Shown here: positions 1-12,356 of the stretch, piece by piece | Layout of the letters: every line of letters begins with the position of its first letter | How positions within the stretch are numbered: the first letter of the stretch is position 1 | From: Leptoclinus maculatus | Lineage: Eukaryota > Chordata > Actinopteri > Perciformes > Stichaeidae | Direction: 5' to 3' | DNA length: 64,000 bases | NCBI GenBank assembly: GCA_032191485.1 | Contig: JAVDOI010000009.1 | Location: 22,896,343-22,960,342 of the forward strand | Notes under the pieces: generated by a model | The model's input: only the letters and a program-made list of their open reading frames with translations | The model's database searches: none | What the model was told of the DNA's origin: nothing | Translations under genes and position numbers: made by a program

Positions 1-779
1 GGTGTAGAGTGGCTCTCTGTCTGGGGAATTTGCTAGAATAGTGGCTCCCTCTTCTCTTTGAGAGCCTTTTTTTCTCAGCTGTAAGAGCAACAAACAGGAT
101 GTGACATTATGGAGGGGGAAGGAGCTGGAGAGGGGAGGAGCAAAAGGTCCGTCCATCCTCTCAAGCATCGTTTGGCTGCTGTTCCCTCCTTATTGATTAC
201 AGATGAATGCCGAGGCAGAGAGGTGTTTCACCTCTATTCTGAGAAGGAGAGCAACGCTCTTTTTGAGAATGGGACAAAGCCTTTCTGAACTTTTTGGTGT
301 CCTTGTGGAGAGCAAAAGTCCTGATGTCACATCCTGGCTACCCACCGTTCCACTAGCTTCTGTGACTCCTTCTCATCTCTCAATAGAGCGTCTCTTTGAT
401 CTTAATTTAAAAAAGAAAAGAAAAAAGGCATTAACCACGCATATTCCGCATAATGATGATGTACTGTATGTCCTTACAACACGCTTCATTATCCATGATG
501 TTGACCAACGCTCTCTTCTATTATCTTTCCAGCTTCTTAGCTGTAATCTCTGCTGTCTGAGGTTCTACAGTCACGCTATAGTGGCTCTGTGCTGATGCTT
601 TGCATGTATAATGTTCACCATGTTCACTATCTAATGTTGCATGTTAGCATGCAACATTAGATTACATTTGCTAATTCATACTTAACAGAGTACAGCTGAG
701 GTTGATGAGAATATCTTTAGATTTGTAGATATTTAGTTGAAAACTAAACCTTTTGACAAATTTTTTTTTTCTTTTTTTT
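1..779. other. gene-less stretch with one perfect hairpin
   Basis: No recognisable gene. A 130-codon open frame starts at 203 just after a splice-acceptor-like TTGATTACAG, but its predicted protein is not recognised, it becomes lysine-rich low complexity after about 65 residues, and no good donor follows. The only structured item is the perfect inverted repeat at 629-662, listed separately. A T-rich run at 761-781 leads into the MITE that begins at 784. Confidence 0.6.
629..662. repeat. perfect 15-bp inverted repeat with 4-nt loop
   Basis: Arms 629-643 and 648-662 are exact reverse complements around the loop TTAG. The arm sequence (CTAATGTTGCATG) resembles the TTAGCATGC-type motifs scattered in fish DNA; a looser cluster of such motifs lies at 43670-43745. 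It is too short for a typical miRNA precursor and has no terminator-like T run, so it is probably a transposon relic. Confidence 0.75.
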
Positions 780-783
780 TTAA

Positions 784-1154
784 AGGTAGGGTTGGTTATC
801 TGCTCCAAAATATTTTTTTAGGAAAATCTCATTACATCCTGACAGCAATCAATGAATGAAAAATCTTGTATCTATGGCAGTCGCAGGACTTTAATAAGCC
901 CGGTCTGAATGTAATGGTTGGACAGCCCACTTGCCTGCCTCTCTGCGAGTAATCTGCCTGCGCACTCTTTGCTCTTCATCGGAGTCTTCCACAAGCTGCT
1001 AGCTTGACAGCTGTGAGTATTAACAATAGCCGTGTTTCTCGCCAGCTTTAGAAACTTTTGGAGCTAGTAAAACCCAGTAGGGCTGTTTTTTTGGATACGT
1101 TTTAGAATCTAGCGTACTTTTGCTAGTCTCTTTAAAGATTACCAACCCAAGCTT
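784..1154. mobile_element. MITE-like element flanked by TTAA
   Basis: The left end AGGTAGGGTTGGTTATCT (784-801) is matched in inverse orientation by the right end near 1134-1154 (reads AGATTACCAACCC on the + strand). TTAA lies directly outside both ends, at 780-783 and 1155-1158. TTAA target duplication is typical of the piggyBac superfamily. The element is about 371 bp and has no coding capacity, so it is non-autonomous. The termini are imperfect (about 16 of 18 positions agree), so the copy is not young. Confidence 0.6.
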
Positions 1155-1189
1155 TTAAAAGTTAAGGGATTGCCAAAGTTATCCAGTAG

Positions 1190-1585
1190 GAGTGGGTAGT
1201 TTGATACCTGAAGTAACAGAGTACTTAAGGTGCTAAAGTCTAAATTCAGAGCTTATCTATGATCGAACGATTGCCTCGACGCGGCACTCAACATGGCAAC
1301 GGCTGAGCCGGCGACTAGCAGCTAGCGGCGACTAGCAGCTAGCGGCGACTAGCAGCTAGCGGCGACTAGCAGCTAGCGGCGACTAGCAGCTAGCGGCGAC
1401 TAGCAGCGCTAACAGTGCAAACAACGCAACGCAAACAACAAAGGTCCCCTATATCTTTACATAGCAAATAGTTATTTGCTGCTTTATTACTGCTCTGAAT
1501 TTAGAATTTAACAAATTTAAAGATACTTGTTTTAAGTATCGATGCAAATAGCAACCAGACCGATACCAAAAACTCAACCCATCTC
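1190..1585. mobile_element. inverted-repeat element with a minisatellite in its loop
   Basis: Several inverted matches nest around one centre. TCTAAATTCAGAG at 1239-1251 is exactly reverse complementary to 1493-1505, and the GATACC/GGTATC-containing blocks at 1194-1208 and 1562-1580 pair further out. The fold-back arms suggest a MITE or solo foldback transposon. The 17-bp tandem array at 1310-1406 sits in the loop. No clear target duplication was seen, so exact borders are uncertain. Confidence 0.5.
1310..1406. repeat. 17-bp minisatellite, about 5.7 copies
   Basis: The unit GGCGACTAGCAGCTAGC repeats without visible change from 1310, in phase every 17 bp (1327, 1344, 1361, 1378, 1395), and breaks down after 1406. 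It is GC-rich against AT-rich surroundings and each unit contains the internal palindrome GCTAGC. The near identity of the units implies recent expansion. Confidence 0.9.
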
Positions 1586-2841
1586 ATGTTAGATCTCATT
1601 GTAGACACATGAACGCTCTTCTTAGTGCATGGTATCTTTGCACCTCTGCTGCTGTTGTACGCATCACAAATATAACATTTCTATTGTTAACCAATAAAAA
1701 CCGTCCCGTGTGTTAACGTGCATGTGATCAGGTTATTAACAAAGGACAGTAAAAAGAAGTGCGTGTTGTTTTTGCAATTCACTTGTTAATGAAGATGTAT
1801 TCAGAAGCCTTTTAATGATAAACGCCCCTCATAAATCATGACACATGGCTCTCCGCTACACAGTAATACATTAGACACTTTTAATAATACAAGCTATTAG
1901 CATTGATGATTCTGGCCCTGGTATTACTTTGCATTGTATCGAAACCATATTTTGTGACATTGCCCTCCCCTACTGTTGGTCCCTCCTTGTTTATTCTCAT
2001 AGCTCGTCACTCAAATGGCCTCAGTCTGTCAACCTGGTGACATTTAATCTGCAACAGTCTTGGGCTTGTGGGAGGCAGCTAAAAACAGAAATATTACACG
2101 ATTTTAAAAGAACGTTCCCTCGCTGTCGAGACAAATGGAGTGAATCACACGACATATTGCTGACCATTTGTAAAGCGTGTTGTTGCAAATGTAAATGACA
2201 ATACGAATTAGGTGTCCAGGTGGCCCTCTAGAGCAGAACCCGGATGTTTTGACTGCACAGGCTCTGTATATAAACGTCACAAATGCACACTGGCGTATGT
2301 GAGCGTTTGTGGCCGTTTACGCAATAGCAAAGGCTTTTCCACCCAGTCAGCACAATCTATAATTGATGGTGAGACTTCCTCCAACATAGCATGAGACAAA
2401 CTACCCAGTTAGGCCACCATAGAAAGCGTAGGGACCGCTGCCAGCTACTCACACAAACAAACAAACGCACATATGCACAGGAAACATCCATTCTGCTGAC
2501 CAAGGGTTAAGCTCGGGTAAACAAACAGTCGAGAACGGGGAACATGGGGGTGTAGCGAGGATGCGTAGCAGGCGGTGGGGGGGGGGATGAAACATTTTCG
2601 TTAACATGCAGAGACGGCTGATTTCTGCCTGACCTCTTTTTGTACCGAGGTAAAGTGATGTCGGCTGAAGGGCCAGAAGACAGAACGGGAGTGCAGGAAT
2701 AGATACAGTAGCAGTTACTGGTTTGCACTTGACCTCCTTTTGTGGTAAATACACTTGTTGTAGCTAACGTGATGCATGCAGAGGAACTGTTAAGAGTCTG
2801 TCGGCCTCTTTTCCATTTTGCATCATTCATCGCCTTCCCCG

Positions 2842-2864
2842 CACACACACACACACACACACAC
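2842..2864. repeat. (CA)n microsatellite
   Basis: Uninterrupted CA dinucleotides, about 11 units. It generates a short His/Thr stretch in one + frame and Val/Cys in a - frame, which explains the overlapping open frames here. Confidence 0.95.
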
Positions 2865-5800
2865 GCCGCTGAGAACAACCGTGTGGAATATTCCAGCACT
2901 CAGCATCATGACCGTCTCGCTCTCCAGTTGTGTTACACTCAAAGATTTATAGCGTACAAACCGTCATATGGAGAGAGACGCTAACCTTGCTTTACTGAAA
3001 GGTTGAATGCTATGGTGTCGTAGGCGAGGCGCTTTCAGGATAAACTGCGTAGATGTATATGATTTCTGCAACAACAAAAAAAAAAATGTAGGCAATGAGA
3101 AAAAACCCGGAGAGCGTGACGAACAGTGCTTGGTGACTTTGAGACACACAAAGAGACTGCGGTGCGTCACCTTTCCCACACATTACTGAGGACACCGAGC
3201 CTCTCAGTGTGTTTTTCTGAACAACAACCTTGTTTTATTCAGCACATCTACACACAGACACACGTGGTCAAAAGCAGCCAAACTCGCTGTAAAGAAGACT
3301 AAGATAAAACGACAAAGTCCAGTGTCCTTTGAGTCAGTGAATCTAGAAACTATCTAAAAACTTCACATCTTCACACACTCATTGATCATAATCTCAGCGA
3401 GGCAGCAGCTCGTCAGAGAGAAGCCAACGGCAGCATGTGAGGACATTTGAAATCGAACCACCTCCTTAAAAGTTTTAAGCTTCTGCAACAGAAAAATTTC
3501 CAATGTTTGATGCTCCTCTCAGACCTCTCTGTGTCATAGGAGTATCCAACAACAGCAACAACAAAGATCCACACTATGAGTCAGAGAGAGTTCAGGATAA
3601 GAAATACAATAAAGATGTTGTATCCGGTACAGGAAGGTTAAAGTTTTAATATTTCCCTGCCAAGAGAGCTACATTTTCAGTCCTGTTTGTTTGATACAGG
3701 TAGCTTAAAAGATTTCAGTGGCATCTGCTTGAAGGTTAGGCCATGGGCCAAAGAAAAGGCGTTTACATTTTGGTGCAGATCCTGGAGTTTTTTTTAAACT
3801 GGTACACATATTCAGTGTTTGCCAATGACATGTGAGTTTAGTTTGGTGCTGATGTTCTTGTATTAAAATAGCAACATTCGAGGATTGTGCAGCTTTAGCT
3901 ATGCAGTCTCTAGTCTAAGCTGTTGGTCATTTCCCCGTAAAACCTCATCTTGTCTTTTGAACTTGTTTTTTGTACGGATTGAACTGTCTTTACACGAAGC
4001 AACGGGCTTCTTACTGAAGCTTTAAAGTGGTATCGGTCTTCTTATCTATCTCTCTGTAACATTGCTACAACAGTTCAAAGTTCAACAGGGCAAGAAACAT
4101 GAGCAGTCGAACGATCGGACAAAACGAGCCACTTAACAGTTAGTCTGGTTGTTTCATCGAAATCATTTGGATTAATTGGAGTAATAATCCTTATTTGGAC
4201 CGGAAAACCGTGTCTGTGCTCAACTACAGTAATTACAGTACATCAAAGTTAAACCAGGATGTTTGTGATAATGTTTTTAACAAACTGTTTGGATCAGAAT
4301 GTTTTTCCTTGGATTTCTCATTCGTTAACCTGCGGGGGGGGGAGTTTGTTTAAAGCCTGTGTGATCGGATGTTTTCTTGCTGCTGTGTTACCAGATCTCA
4401 AAAAAATTTAAAATATTAAATTGTGATGAATTAACCAGAATTATCCTTTTACTTAAATAGATTTCCATCCCCACATTATGATGGATACCAACTACGCATC
4501 ACATCCCAACACCCCACCGTCCGTGTGACGGGTGAACAGCACTTAGGAGATGGGTTGTTCTCCTGGGCAGGTTGTGAGCGCGGCAGAAATATGAGCACAT
4601 TAATAACAGGCAGACATTAACATAGGCACATACATGGACAGAGAACCTGAGACACACAAACACACAGCACAGTTCAACCATCTCGGTCTTGCCAGTACTC
4701 CCATTATATGCTATTTCAAACCAGTGGGGAAAAGAGCAGCACCCAACAAAGCTACGGGAAGCCATCAACAGGAATATGATGAGGAAGGTGAGGGAAAAGC
4801 ATCAAGACAAATTACCCATGATGCTCATATACAGTACTGTGCATGTGTGTGTGTGGCTTTACAGTAAATCCATAAGGTATGTCAAGCAAAAGTTGTCTGA
4901 TAATACTCTAATGATGAAGAAAAACCTGGCCAGTACCAAAAGAGAAAGATGTGATTACATTTGTTAGAATGTGGCATCAGACTGCTGTGTTATTCATAAA
5001 GTTATAATCCCAAACCCCATTGTTGATACTATTTAAAGTCTGCAATGCAATAGCCATTTAAAGAATCATCGCTATGTTTTTGTTTTGTTTTTATTGGTGG
5101 TGACAGATTCTGCCATTCTAACGCCATATTCAGACTAAACGATGAATGCATCTAATCCAGCTCAATTTCATCTGATTGATATCAGCCTCACTGTTTACAG
5201 CTCGCTCTCTTTACACAGAGCTCTACCGAGCTACTGTTGACGCAAACCCAACATTTCCTTCTGCTGCTGTCTCACTCTCAACTACCAAGAAAAGGAGTCC
5301 TTTCCATTGTGACGCATCCACAGGAAACGCAATGTTGTGTCGTTGTAGACATGCTCTTTTTCACTATTCTTCAAATTTTTGTGTGAAATACAGACTTAAT
5401 AGCACGATGGGTCTTTTACAGTATTATTGTTGTAAAGGGACAGCACTGGGTATAGAAAGTTATTTCTAACTTCTAACATCTTAATGGCTGCAACAGCTGC
5501 AATAGTTCCAATGTAGGGATAACTCACAACTTAAATGTTACAGCTAGCCTATAGGTGTAAAATCCTCCATAGCATAGCGGTTGGCATGAAAGGTTGGATA
5601 ACTTCGACGATGAGGAGGAGCGAATTATACCGTTTTGTTATATTTTGAAAGCAGGACGATGATTTCTTCATGTGTGAATTTTTTTTTTCTTGGTTTACAG
5701 TCAGACTTGGCCAAATACCTGAAACAGTACACAAGCCAACGTCAACACTGCATTACACTACGTTATAGCTGGTAACTTGACATTTGACAGGTTATAGGGT

Positions 5801-7925
5801 TAGATTCATTACAACTACAAAGGTATTCATAAGTTATTATTAGTTTGCCAGTGTAGGCTATCATTATGCGTTAACGTTACAGTTTCATCTGCCCAGTCTG
5901 CTGTCCTGGTTTACTGTTATATTACCTCATGTTGTAGTTTATGGTTTCACTGTTGTCATTTTTGCACTAACTGTAGATTGCAGTTGTATTGTTATCACCT
6001 GATCATAATGCTTTGTTCTACGGTAGTTATCTACCTTTTTGTTTGTTTGGTGAGTAACGTTAGCTATTTTTAGCTGTTAGCCTCTTTGCTATTGCCGGGC
6101 AAAGTTTTCAAAGACAATTGGGCAGAGAGACTTGTTTTTCACACTATTATTAGATATTATATAACTACCATAGAGCACAGGAAGGGAAAACATAATTTGC
6201 TGCAACGTCATGGTGGCTAGTGTGGATTTTACTCCAGAGTAGCTAAGATAAATCTTAAATCTCTGTGGTTCATCAAATAGCAAAACAGCTTCAGTATAAA
6301 AATAGCTAGTTTCAACGTGTCATTTAGTGTGGACTTTGCTTACAGGCTGCAGGCGTCCTAAATCTCTAGCAGTGTGGTTGTTAAAACAGGGGAGCTGTCT
6401 TGTATTAAAGTCATGTGTTAAAAGCTATGATACGCTCCAGTTGTCAGGGCGCAACAGACATTGATAGCACGTCTCCGGCCCTTAAATGTCAGTGAATCAA
6501 TGCCATGGAAATACTGTGTGTCCAAAAACGGTTTAAAGCTCTTCTGAAAAACAGAACATTATGCGCAGTAGCTTTTTTTATAGTTTATATTTCCTTAAAC
6601 AAAAAGTGCAGAGAATTCAACTTTAGTTTTTTTTTACTTGCTTCAACTGCAAAGTCCTCGATTTTACTTTGAAACTCTCTCCGGCTGCTCTGCAAGCCCC
6701 ATCATCTGCAGCTTCTCCTAATGCTGTATGTTGACATATAAGGCTATTTTAGGATTGCTCCCAAATAATTTAGATATTTATGTAACACAGAAATATGGAC
6801 GTTAGTAGTGTACGCCGCTTCCCTTTGTTGCCTCAAGCTCTGACAGAGATGTGCTAGACACTCTATGATGCTTTGAGTTCAACGTGTAAATTTGTCTGCT
6901 TAAAAGCTTGAAACTAATTTCTCTGCCGGAGTTCAAAGCCTTCGTTTGAGCTGTGATTAATCCATGGGAGTTGTCTTTGCTCTGAATACGTTTTTTTTTG
7001 TGTTTTGTTTTTTTTGGATGCGAGGCATCTGTCTCTGTCTGTCTCTCAGTCTGTCCACAGAACCTTCTCCTCTCTGGTTTATTTATTTTAAACTTCATCT
7101 ATAGTATGCAGCCTTGTTGGTGAGGTCTCCCTTGCAGATTTTGGATCTCAGGAGGTCTAACCTGGTACAATATAGATTTAACCAAGAAAATAAAAGTTCC
7201 CTTTGCAGTCCTTTAATTATGAAGCTTATTGATTCCCCCAGGACGCAAAGATGTCAAGCCGTGGACGAGCTTGTGAAGAATAAATCTTTTCTCGGCGTCT
7301 TGGGAATTCACATCAAACCACATTACACAAACTGTTCTGGGCAGTACACAACTACTTGCCCCCTGGTGTTTATGCACTCGCACATGCAAACACAGACACA
7401 CTTTACGTGGGCATAAATGACACGATCGATGAAAGTGGATTAGATCAGATCACAGAGCGAGAAGAAGTGAAGAGGAAAGAAAGAGTAGAGGGGGCGACGG
7501 GAGTGAAAGAGAGTCGGACCAAAAAGCAGCTCGCTCCGAGGGAAGTACAACTACACCTCTGTCTGTCGCCCGCACGATTCAAAGACATCCATGAGAATGT
7601 AATTTGTTTTGACTCCCATCCTCACTCATCCGTTTTACAAACCTCCCCCTCCCCATATAAGAGTGATTGACTTTTACGGAAATAAGGCTGCAACATCACA
7701 CATCCCTGGGGAATGAAAGCCTATTCTTTTCTCCCCCTCTCCTCCGCCTCTGGGGTTTTTAAAGAAGCGGGGGGGGGGTTGACGCGGGTGGTGGAGTTTT
7801 GGGGGTTGAGCTGACGTCCAGGCTCGGCGTGATGGACATTTCTATAAGAGATATGGCAACACGGAGCGTGACGGACATTTCTATTATAGAAATATTTCAC
7901 TGCCTGCTACGAAGCCTGTGGTGTC

Positions 7926-7955
7926 GAGAGAGAGAGAGAGAGGGGGGGGGGGGGG
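7926..7955. repeat. (GA)n followed by G14
   Basis: GA dinucleotides run directly into a homopolymer of 14 G residues at 7942-7955. This is a purine-only tract and a likely sequencing or assembly weak point. Confidence 0.9.
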
Positions 7956-9184
7956 ATTCACTTCTGTGTCAAAATGGGGAAAATAACAATGCTTTTCATA
8001 CAAGATTTTATTTTTCTCATCACGGTATAACATCTTTGTCTCATCTGTCTCTGTCTTTTTTTTTTTTTTCTAAAGCAGAGTCTCTCACTGTCTGTCTTTC
8101 TATCTCCGTCTTCGCAGTGTGGGGGTTACGCCAGAATAATAGGCACCGCTGATGATATGAATCTCCTCCATCGGCCCTGCGGTGCTCCTCTTGTCACTCC
8201 CCTGCAGAGGGAAGTGAACATGTGAGATGCCATGGATGAGCCTCTGTGGCGAGGAAATGTATGGTTACGTAATGCGTTTAGTATTCAGAGAGGAGAAAGG
8301 GTGGAAAAAAGAGGTGAGAACGGGGACAGAGAAAAGATGGGAGGCAGTGGTGGAAAGAGTCAGAGCTGCATGAAAGAGAGCCGAGGACATGAGAGCAAGG
8401 GCTAGAGTGGAAATATCTTTTTTTATCTTAACGGTGCTTTTTATGGTCAAATTAAGACCAAATCTTGAGTTTGTTCGAATGAATTAATACATACAATACT
8501 TCACATAAATTGCATTTGAATCATGCCGGCCACACATGCCTCTTAGTTGATGTTAGTGCATGTGAGCGTTCCCCTCTATAGCCAATAACGGCGTCCCGAC
8601 CAACGGCGACGCCGTGGAAGCGTATAGCGCCCACTAGGATTGGATGATATGATGAGATTATTGTTCAACATGATATTGATAGGCCACGATATTGGTCCTC
8701 ACGTGTCCACAATTATGCATCGTCTGTTATGTTCTAACCATCAGTCGCTCTTTCTTTCTCTTTCTCTATTGCTCCCTCTATGCTTCACCACATTGGTTGA
8801 AGTGTATCAGAGAAAAAGTAGTAACCAAGATCGTCTCCTTCGTCTCCGCAACTTCTTTGTCGGTTTGGTGTGTCTGGGCCTTCAGCGTGTTACGTAATGA
8901 TGTTTTAGACCAGAGGTTCCCAAAATCGTATTTGTTGGGACTTTTGAAATGTATCTATAAGTTTTTAACATGTGAGTATTTTCACTTCCCAGATTATTTA
9001 ATTTTCTGGCCTTCAAGAAAGAAAGAAAGAAATAGAGAGAATCCCCAAAAATATGCATACTTTTGTGAAGTAGAAAATGTTTTATAATGATTTACAATAA
9101 CACACTTCCAACTTTGTGGCAGAAGTTTAGTTAAGGACCTTTCCTGTTTCAAAATGACAAATCCCTCCAAAAATAAATAATTTT

Positions 9185-9290
9185 CCAGCACGGACTTCAA
9201 CCCGATCCAACAAATGGAATTCTGGATGAATTTGGAGGCGGGTCTTATTGCCCAACATCTGAGGCAAACGTTAAACCTCATCCACATTAA
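9185..9290 (+). pseudogene. Tc1/mariner-like transposase 3' relic
   Basis: The stretch CTTCAACCCGATCCAACAAA, followed by a GATGAATTTGGAGGC block and TTATTGCCCAACATC, follows the order of the C-terminal coding part of fish Tc1-like transposases: the DLNPIE-like motif, a W/DE-rich segment, then a CPTS/AQH-type block. It shares the GCCCAACATC core with the better preserved relic at 16400-16640. Frames are broken and only about 100 bp is recognisable. Family assignment is from memory of Tc1 sequences. Confidence 0.4.
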
Positions 9291-9339
9291 TCACAAACAG
9301 GTGTAATGTTTGGTTGTCCACCTACTTTGCACAATGTGC

Positions 9340-9580
9340 ATCGCCTTAGGTATTTAAAATAAACAATGAATTAAATTTCCCAAAAAATGGATTAATAATA
9401 CATAAATTGTATTAATGGCTTAAATTAATCTTGTAAGTCCAATTAATTGGCAAATGTCTTGATCCTCCAATTTGTTTTTAATCCATCATTTAAATCTGTT
9501 TAATTCACTAATTTATGGCTGCTTTTAAACAATGTATCAATCCTATCCATTGATTATAATTAAACATTTAAATAAAAAGT
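9340..9580. other. AT-rich TAAT/ATTA-rich stretch
   Basis: AT-rich sequence with many AATTAA and TTTAAT words and no open frame of note. It could be a conserved non-coding element or plain AT-rich DNA; the sequence alone cannot tell. Confidence 0.3.
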
Positions 9581-9757
9581 CCATAAATACTTGTGTGGGA
9601 CACTAAAGACTCCGTAGGTGAGATGAGGTAACGAGGTATCACAGGGTAGATGGTGTGAAGTGCACATCAGAAAATTACCACCATCACCTGACGAGGCACC
9701 TTTCCAAAAACCGATACACATACACAGGCCTGCACACAAAAACAAACACATACACAG

Positions 9758-9781
9758 GTGTGTGTGTGTGTGTGTGTGTGT
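9758..9781. repeat. (GT)n microsatellite
   Basis: About 12 uninterrupted GT units, preceded by interrupted CA-rich sequence from 9711 and followed by another CA-rich patch at 9855-9960. Spurious Val/Cys frames arise here. Confidence 0.95.
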
Positions 9782-10199
9782 AGTCTGTCTCTCTGAGTAG
9801 GCAGTAGGCCAAAGAGGGTTTTAACACGCTTAATGGGATTTCACACTCCGAAGTACACACACGTACACACTCTCGGACACACACTAATGTTGAAGATAAA
9901 CATGTCTGAAAGCTATGTGTGAACCCAGACAAATAAACACACGCACACCCACACATGCACACTCTGATATGAAAGGATTTGTCAGGCTCCAACATTGTAC
10001 ACATGCAAAACTAATGGACTCCAATATCCACACGGTAACATTACTGTTGCTCACTCGTTTCCAAAAGACGAGGCTTTTACACACCTGCCAGGATGAAACC
10101 ACAGACACACAGGAAGCTGTATCCTCTGTGCAAATATGCCATTATGTCTGTCCAGCATCAGTGTTGCACTAATGCTACAGTGTGATCATTGTGACCCTT

Positions 10200-10402
10200 T
10201 TAGTCTTCGGGTGTTGATAAAGGAGCACTCCGCTGCATCAATCTATCTTTTGAGTATAAAATATATGTTGCTTGAAAAGCGGCTCTGAGAAGTTTGTAGG
10301 TTTCTGTTTTCTTTGCAGAGGATGACAGCTGTGGTTTATTGGAATCCACAGCTGTTACTATAGATCCCAATGGTGAGTCATTGCAAAACAAAAATGTGTT
10401 AA
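10200..10402 (+). repeat. copy 1 of a ~200-bp duplicated segment containing an exon-like unit
   Basis: From TAGTCTTC to about AAATGTGTT this segment is about 90% or more identical to 14171-14341. Copy 1 carries a short extra stretch (about 10255-10280) that copy 2 lacks, plus scattered point differences. Outside the segment the two loci differ. The shared part contains a 54-nt splice-bounded frame, listed separately. Such a length fits either an intragenic exon duplication or two insertions of an unknown repeat. Confidence 0.85.
10319..10372 (+). CDS. candidate 54-nt exon, copy 1 of a duplicated exon
   Basis: A pyrimidine-rich acceptor (TTTTCTTTGCAG, AG at 10317-10318) precedes the unit and a strong donor GTGAGT starts at 10373. 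Of the three frames only one is open: the exon opens with the last two bases of a codon and ends with the first base of the next, so it is symmetric (phase 1-1) and can be skipped or repeated without a frameshift. The frame reads DDSCGLLESTAVTIDPN. The second copy at 14260-14313 differs by one residue (T to A). The protein family is not recognised. CAGCTGTGG and CCACAGCTG inside it form a 9-bp stem. Copy 1 may be a decoy or alternative exon, since the terminal exon lies beside copy 2. Confidence 0.4.
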
Positions 10403-11394
10403 CTAACTGTTTTTCATGCGCAAATTTCAACGCCAGGAATTTGGCAAAGATAAGTGAAAATATTGCAAAAGAGTTTTTAATGCTTGCTTGAGGGTGAAAA
10501 GTTGGGATGTTGATTAAAGCAAAACGCAAGAGTGTAATGGAAACCGACTTAGCAAATGTATCATTATGTACATGAAGCATGTGACTTAAACGTTCATTGA
10601 AGAGACTGTAACCTGTAACACACATAAATGCTGTATTCCTGTTAAATAAAGGCAAAATGCAAAAAAAAAAGATTGAATTATTAGCTGAATCGTGTTATCC
10701 AATGTTACATAATCATCTTCTACCAGAGTATAACCTAGTCCACAAAACAGCACGCCGTGTGACAGTAGTGGGGTGTATGATAATAACTAATATGATGTTG
10801 AGTGTGTTGATTGTCAGAGCACATGCAGTCATTGCATCACCATCATTCTGGCACCACCTATTTCGCGAGGGGGCAAATTAATTTCACAGTGCTCCGTTCT
10901 GGTTTAACCGCTCACTTTAACTGCTGTGAATCCGAGCTGACTAAAGCGGCTACAAACCTCTCAGAGCCACCTTTCAAGCCTGCAGGCGGTGAGTATTTGA
11001 TACTTGGTAGATTGATTTTTTTTTTTGTGTGTGTGTGAATTATGAAGAGCACATCTCTTTAGGCAGATAATCCTCAAAAACTGCTGTGTTATGGATCAAT
11101 CTACAGCTCCTCCGGAAAATAGCTCTCTGCCAAGTGGGCTGAATTTCATAGTTATTTGTTGTCTTCGGAGCATGCAGTAAAATATGAGACCTCTACGCTG
11201 TGAGAGTGAGAGAGAGATTTCTCAGTAATAGAAAGCAGAGCTTATGTGCTCTGGTAGGTGGACCGTGTTATGGCCTGTCTGAAAACTTTTGCAAAGTTTG
11301 GCTTTAGAACTTTGCCAGACAAATGACCACGACTACACATGCCATAACTCACGGAGGAAAGCATCTCTCGCTCTCTCTTTCTGTTTCTACAGTA

Positions 11395-11464
<70 letters not shown>

Positions 11465-12356
11465 CTAGCAGCAGCTGAAGAGGCATCACTCAGACACCTC
11501 AAGCTGTTCATTTCCCTCTCGTCTTGATACATGCAGCCAACTGTAAAATGTTATAAAAGCACGTCGGCGTGTCCGCTGAGCACATGCACACACACACACA
11601 CACAACCATGAATCCCTTTTTCACTGCCACTTCCTGATAAACACATTATGGTTAAAAGTATTCACACGACCTGTAACTCTGGCACGAAGCGCATGTTTGT
11701 ATGTCTGCGTGCCTGTCAGCTTGTGTTGTTCACTTTGTGTGTGTGTCTGCTTGTGTGTGACACACACCAGTTGGTTGGCGACTGGTTGAACGTAATGGGA
11801 ATGCTGCTCACCTGCTATCCAGGCTGCTGTTGTGTTGACAGAGACAGAGACAACCTCTGCTGTGATGGTGGGACCGGCAATTGAGATAAATGATGCAAAT
11901 AATGGAACACTACGGGACAAACGCACACAAACGCACACAGACGCCATACAACTACAGATAACATATGTTTCGTTTTTTTTTGGTGCAACACCCGCACTGT
12001 GACACATTATGATTACGAACTTTCAGAAACCATCTGCTTTAACATACACCGGGTACAATTGTAGCTTTCTAAATGGATGCTTTGAAGTGAGCAGATTGTG
12101 TTCATGGTCTCTGTCATGGTGTCATTTTTGGAGCGGAAGCAGCCAGACTGAGGCAAAGAGTACACGCAGGTTGCACATGGAAATGCAGTGTGTTTGGGTT
12201 ACTTTACTTGGTGCATATGACAAGATTGTACAGCAAAAATGCTAATTTTTGTCCAAATGTCATTTATCCTAAAAGAGCAGAGGAATGTAGGGAAATGTAG
12301 AGGATGGTTGCACAACAGACCATGAGCTTGGAATGGGGCTTCTATGAAGGCAAATC
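10403..12356. other. gene-less stretch between the two exon copies
   Basis: It holds a (TC)n/(CA)n microsatellite at 11365-11460 and short CA/GT patches at 11587-11604 and 11737-11766. A GTGAGT preceded by an open frame occurs near 10988, but no convincing acceptor or recognisable product goes with it. Nothing else is supported. Confidence 0.55.
11404..11460. repeat. (CA)n microsatellite with adjoining (TC)n
   Basis: About 28 CA units, preceded from about 11365 by interrupted TC dinucleotides. The - strand frame here is a Val/Cys artefact. Confidence 0.95.

Larger units (their letters stand above)
1600..9000. other. gene-less stretch with simple repeats
   Basis: No gene is supported. Frames of 60-130 codons occur on both strands but overlap one another, lack splice context and are not recognised. 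Visible content: a (CA)n tract at 2842-2864, a G run near 2578-2586, a (GA)n plus G14 block at 7926-7955, and T runs around 5679, 6629 and 8058. The ORF at 7799-8152 runs through the GA/G block and the T run and is low complexity. Confidence 0.6.

Noticed and set aside
203..595. 130-codon frame with an acceptor-like site just upstream
   Set aside because: No recognised product, a low-complexity lysine stretch, and no donor or promoter context.
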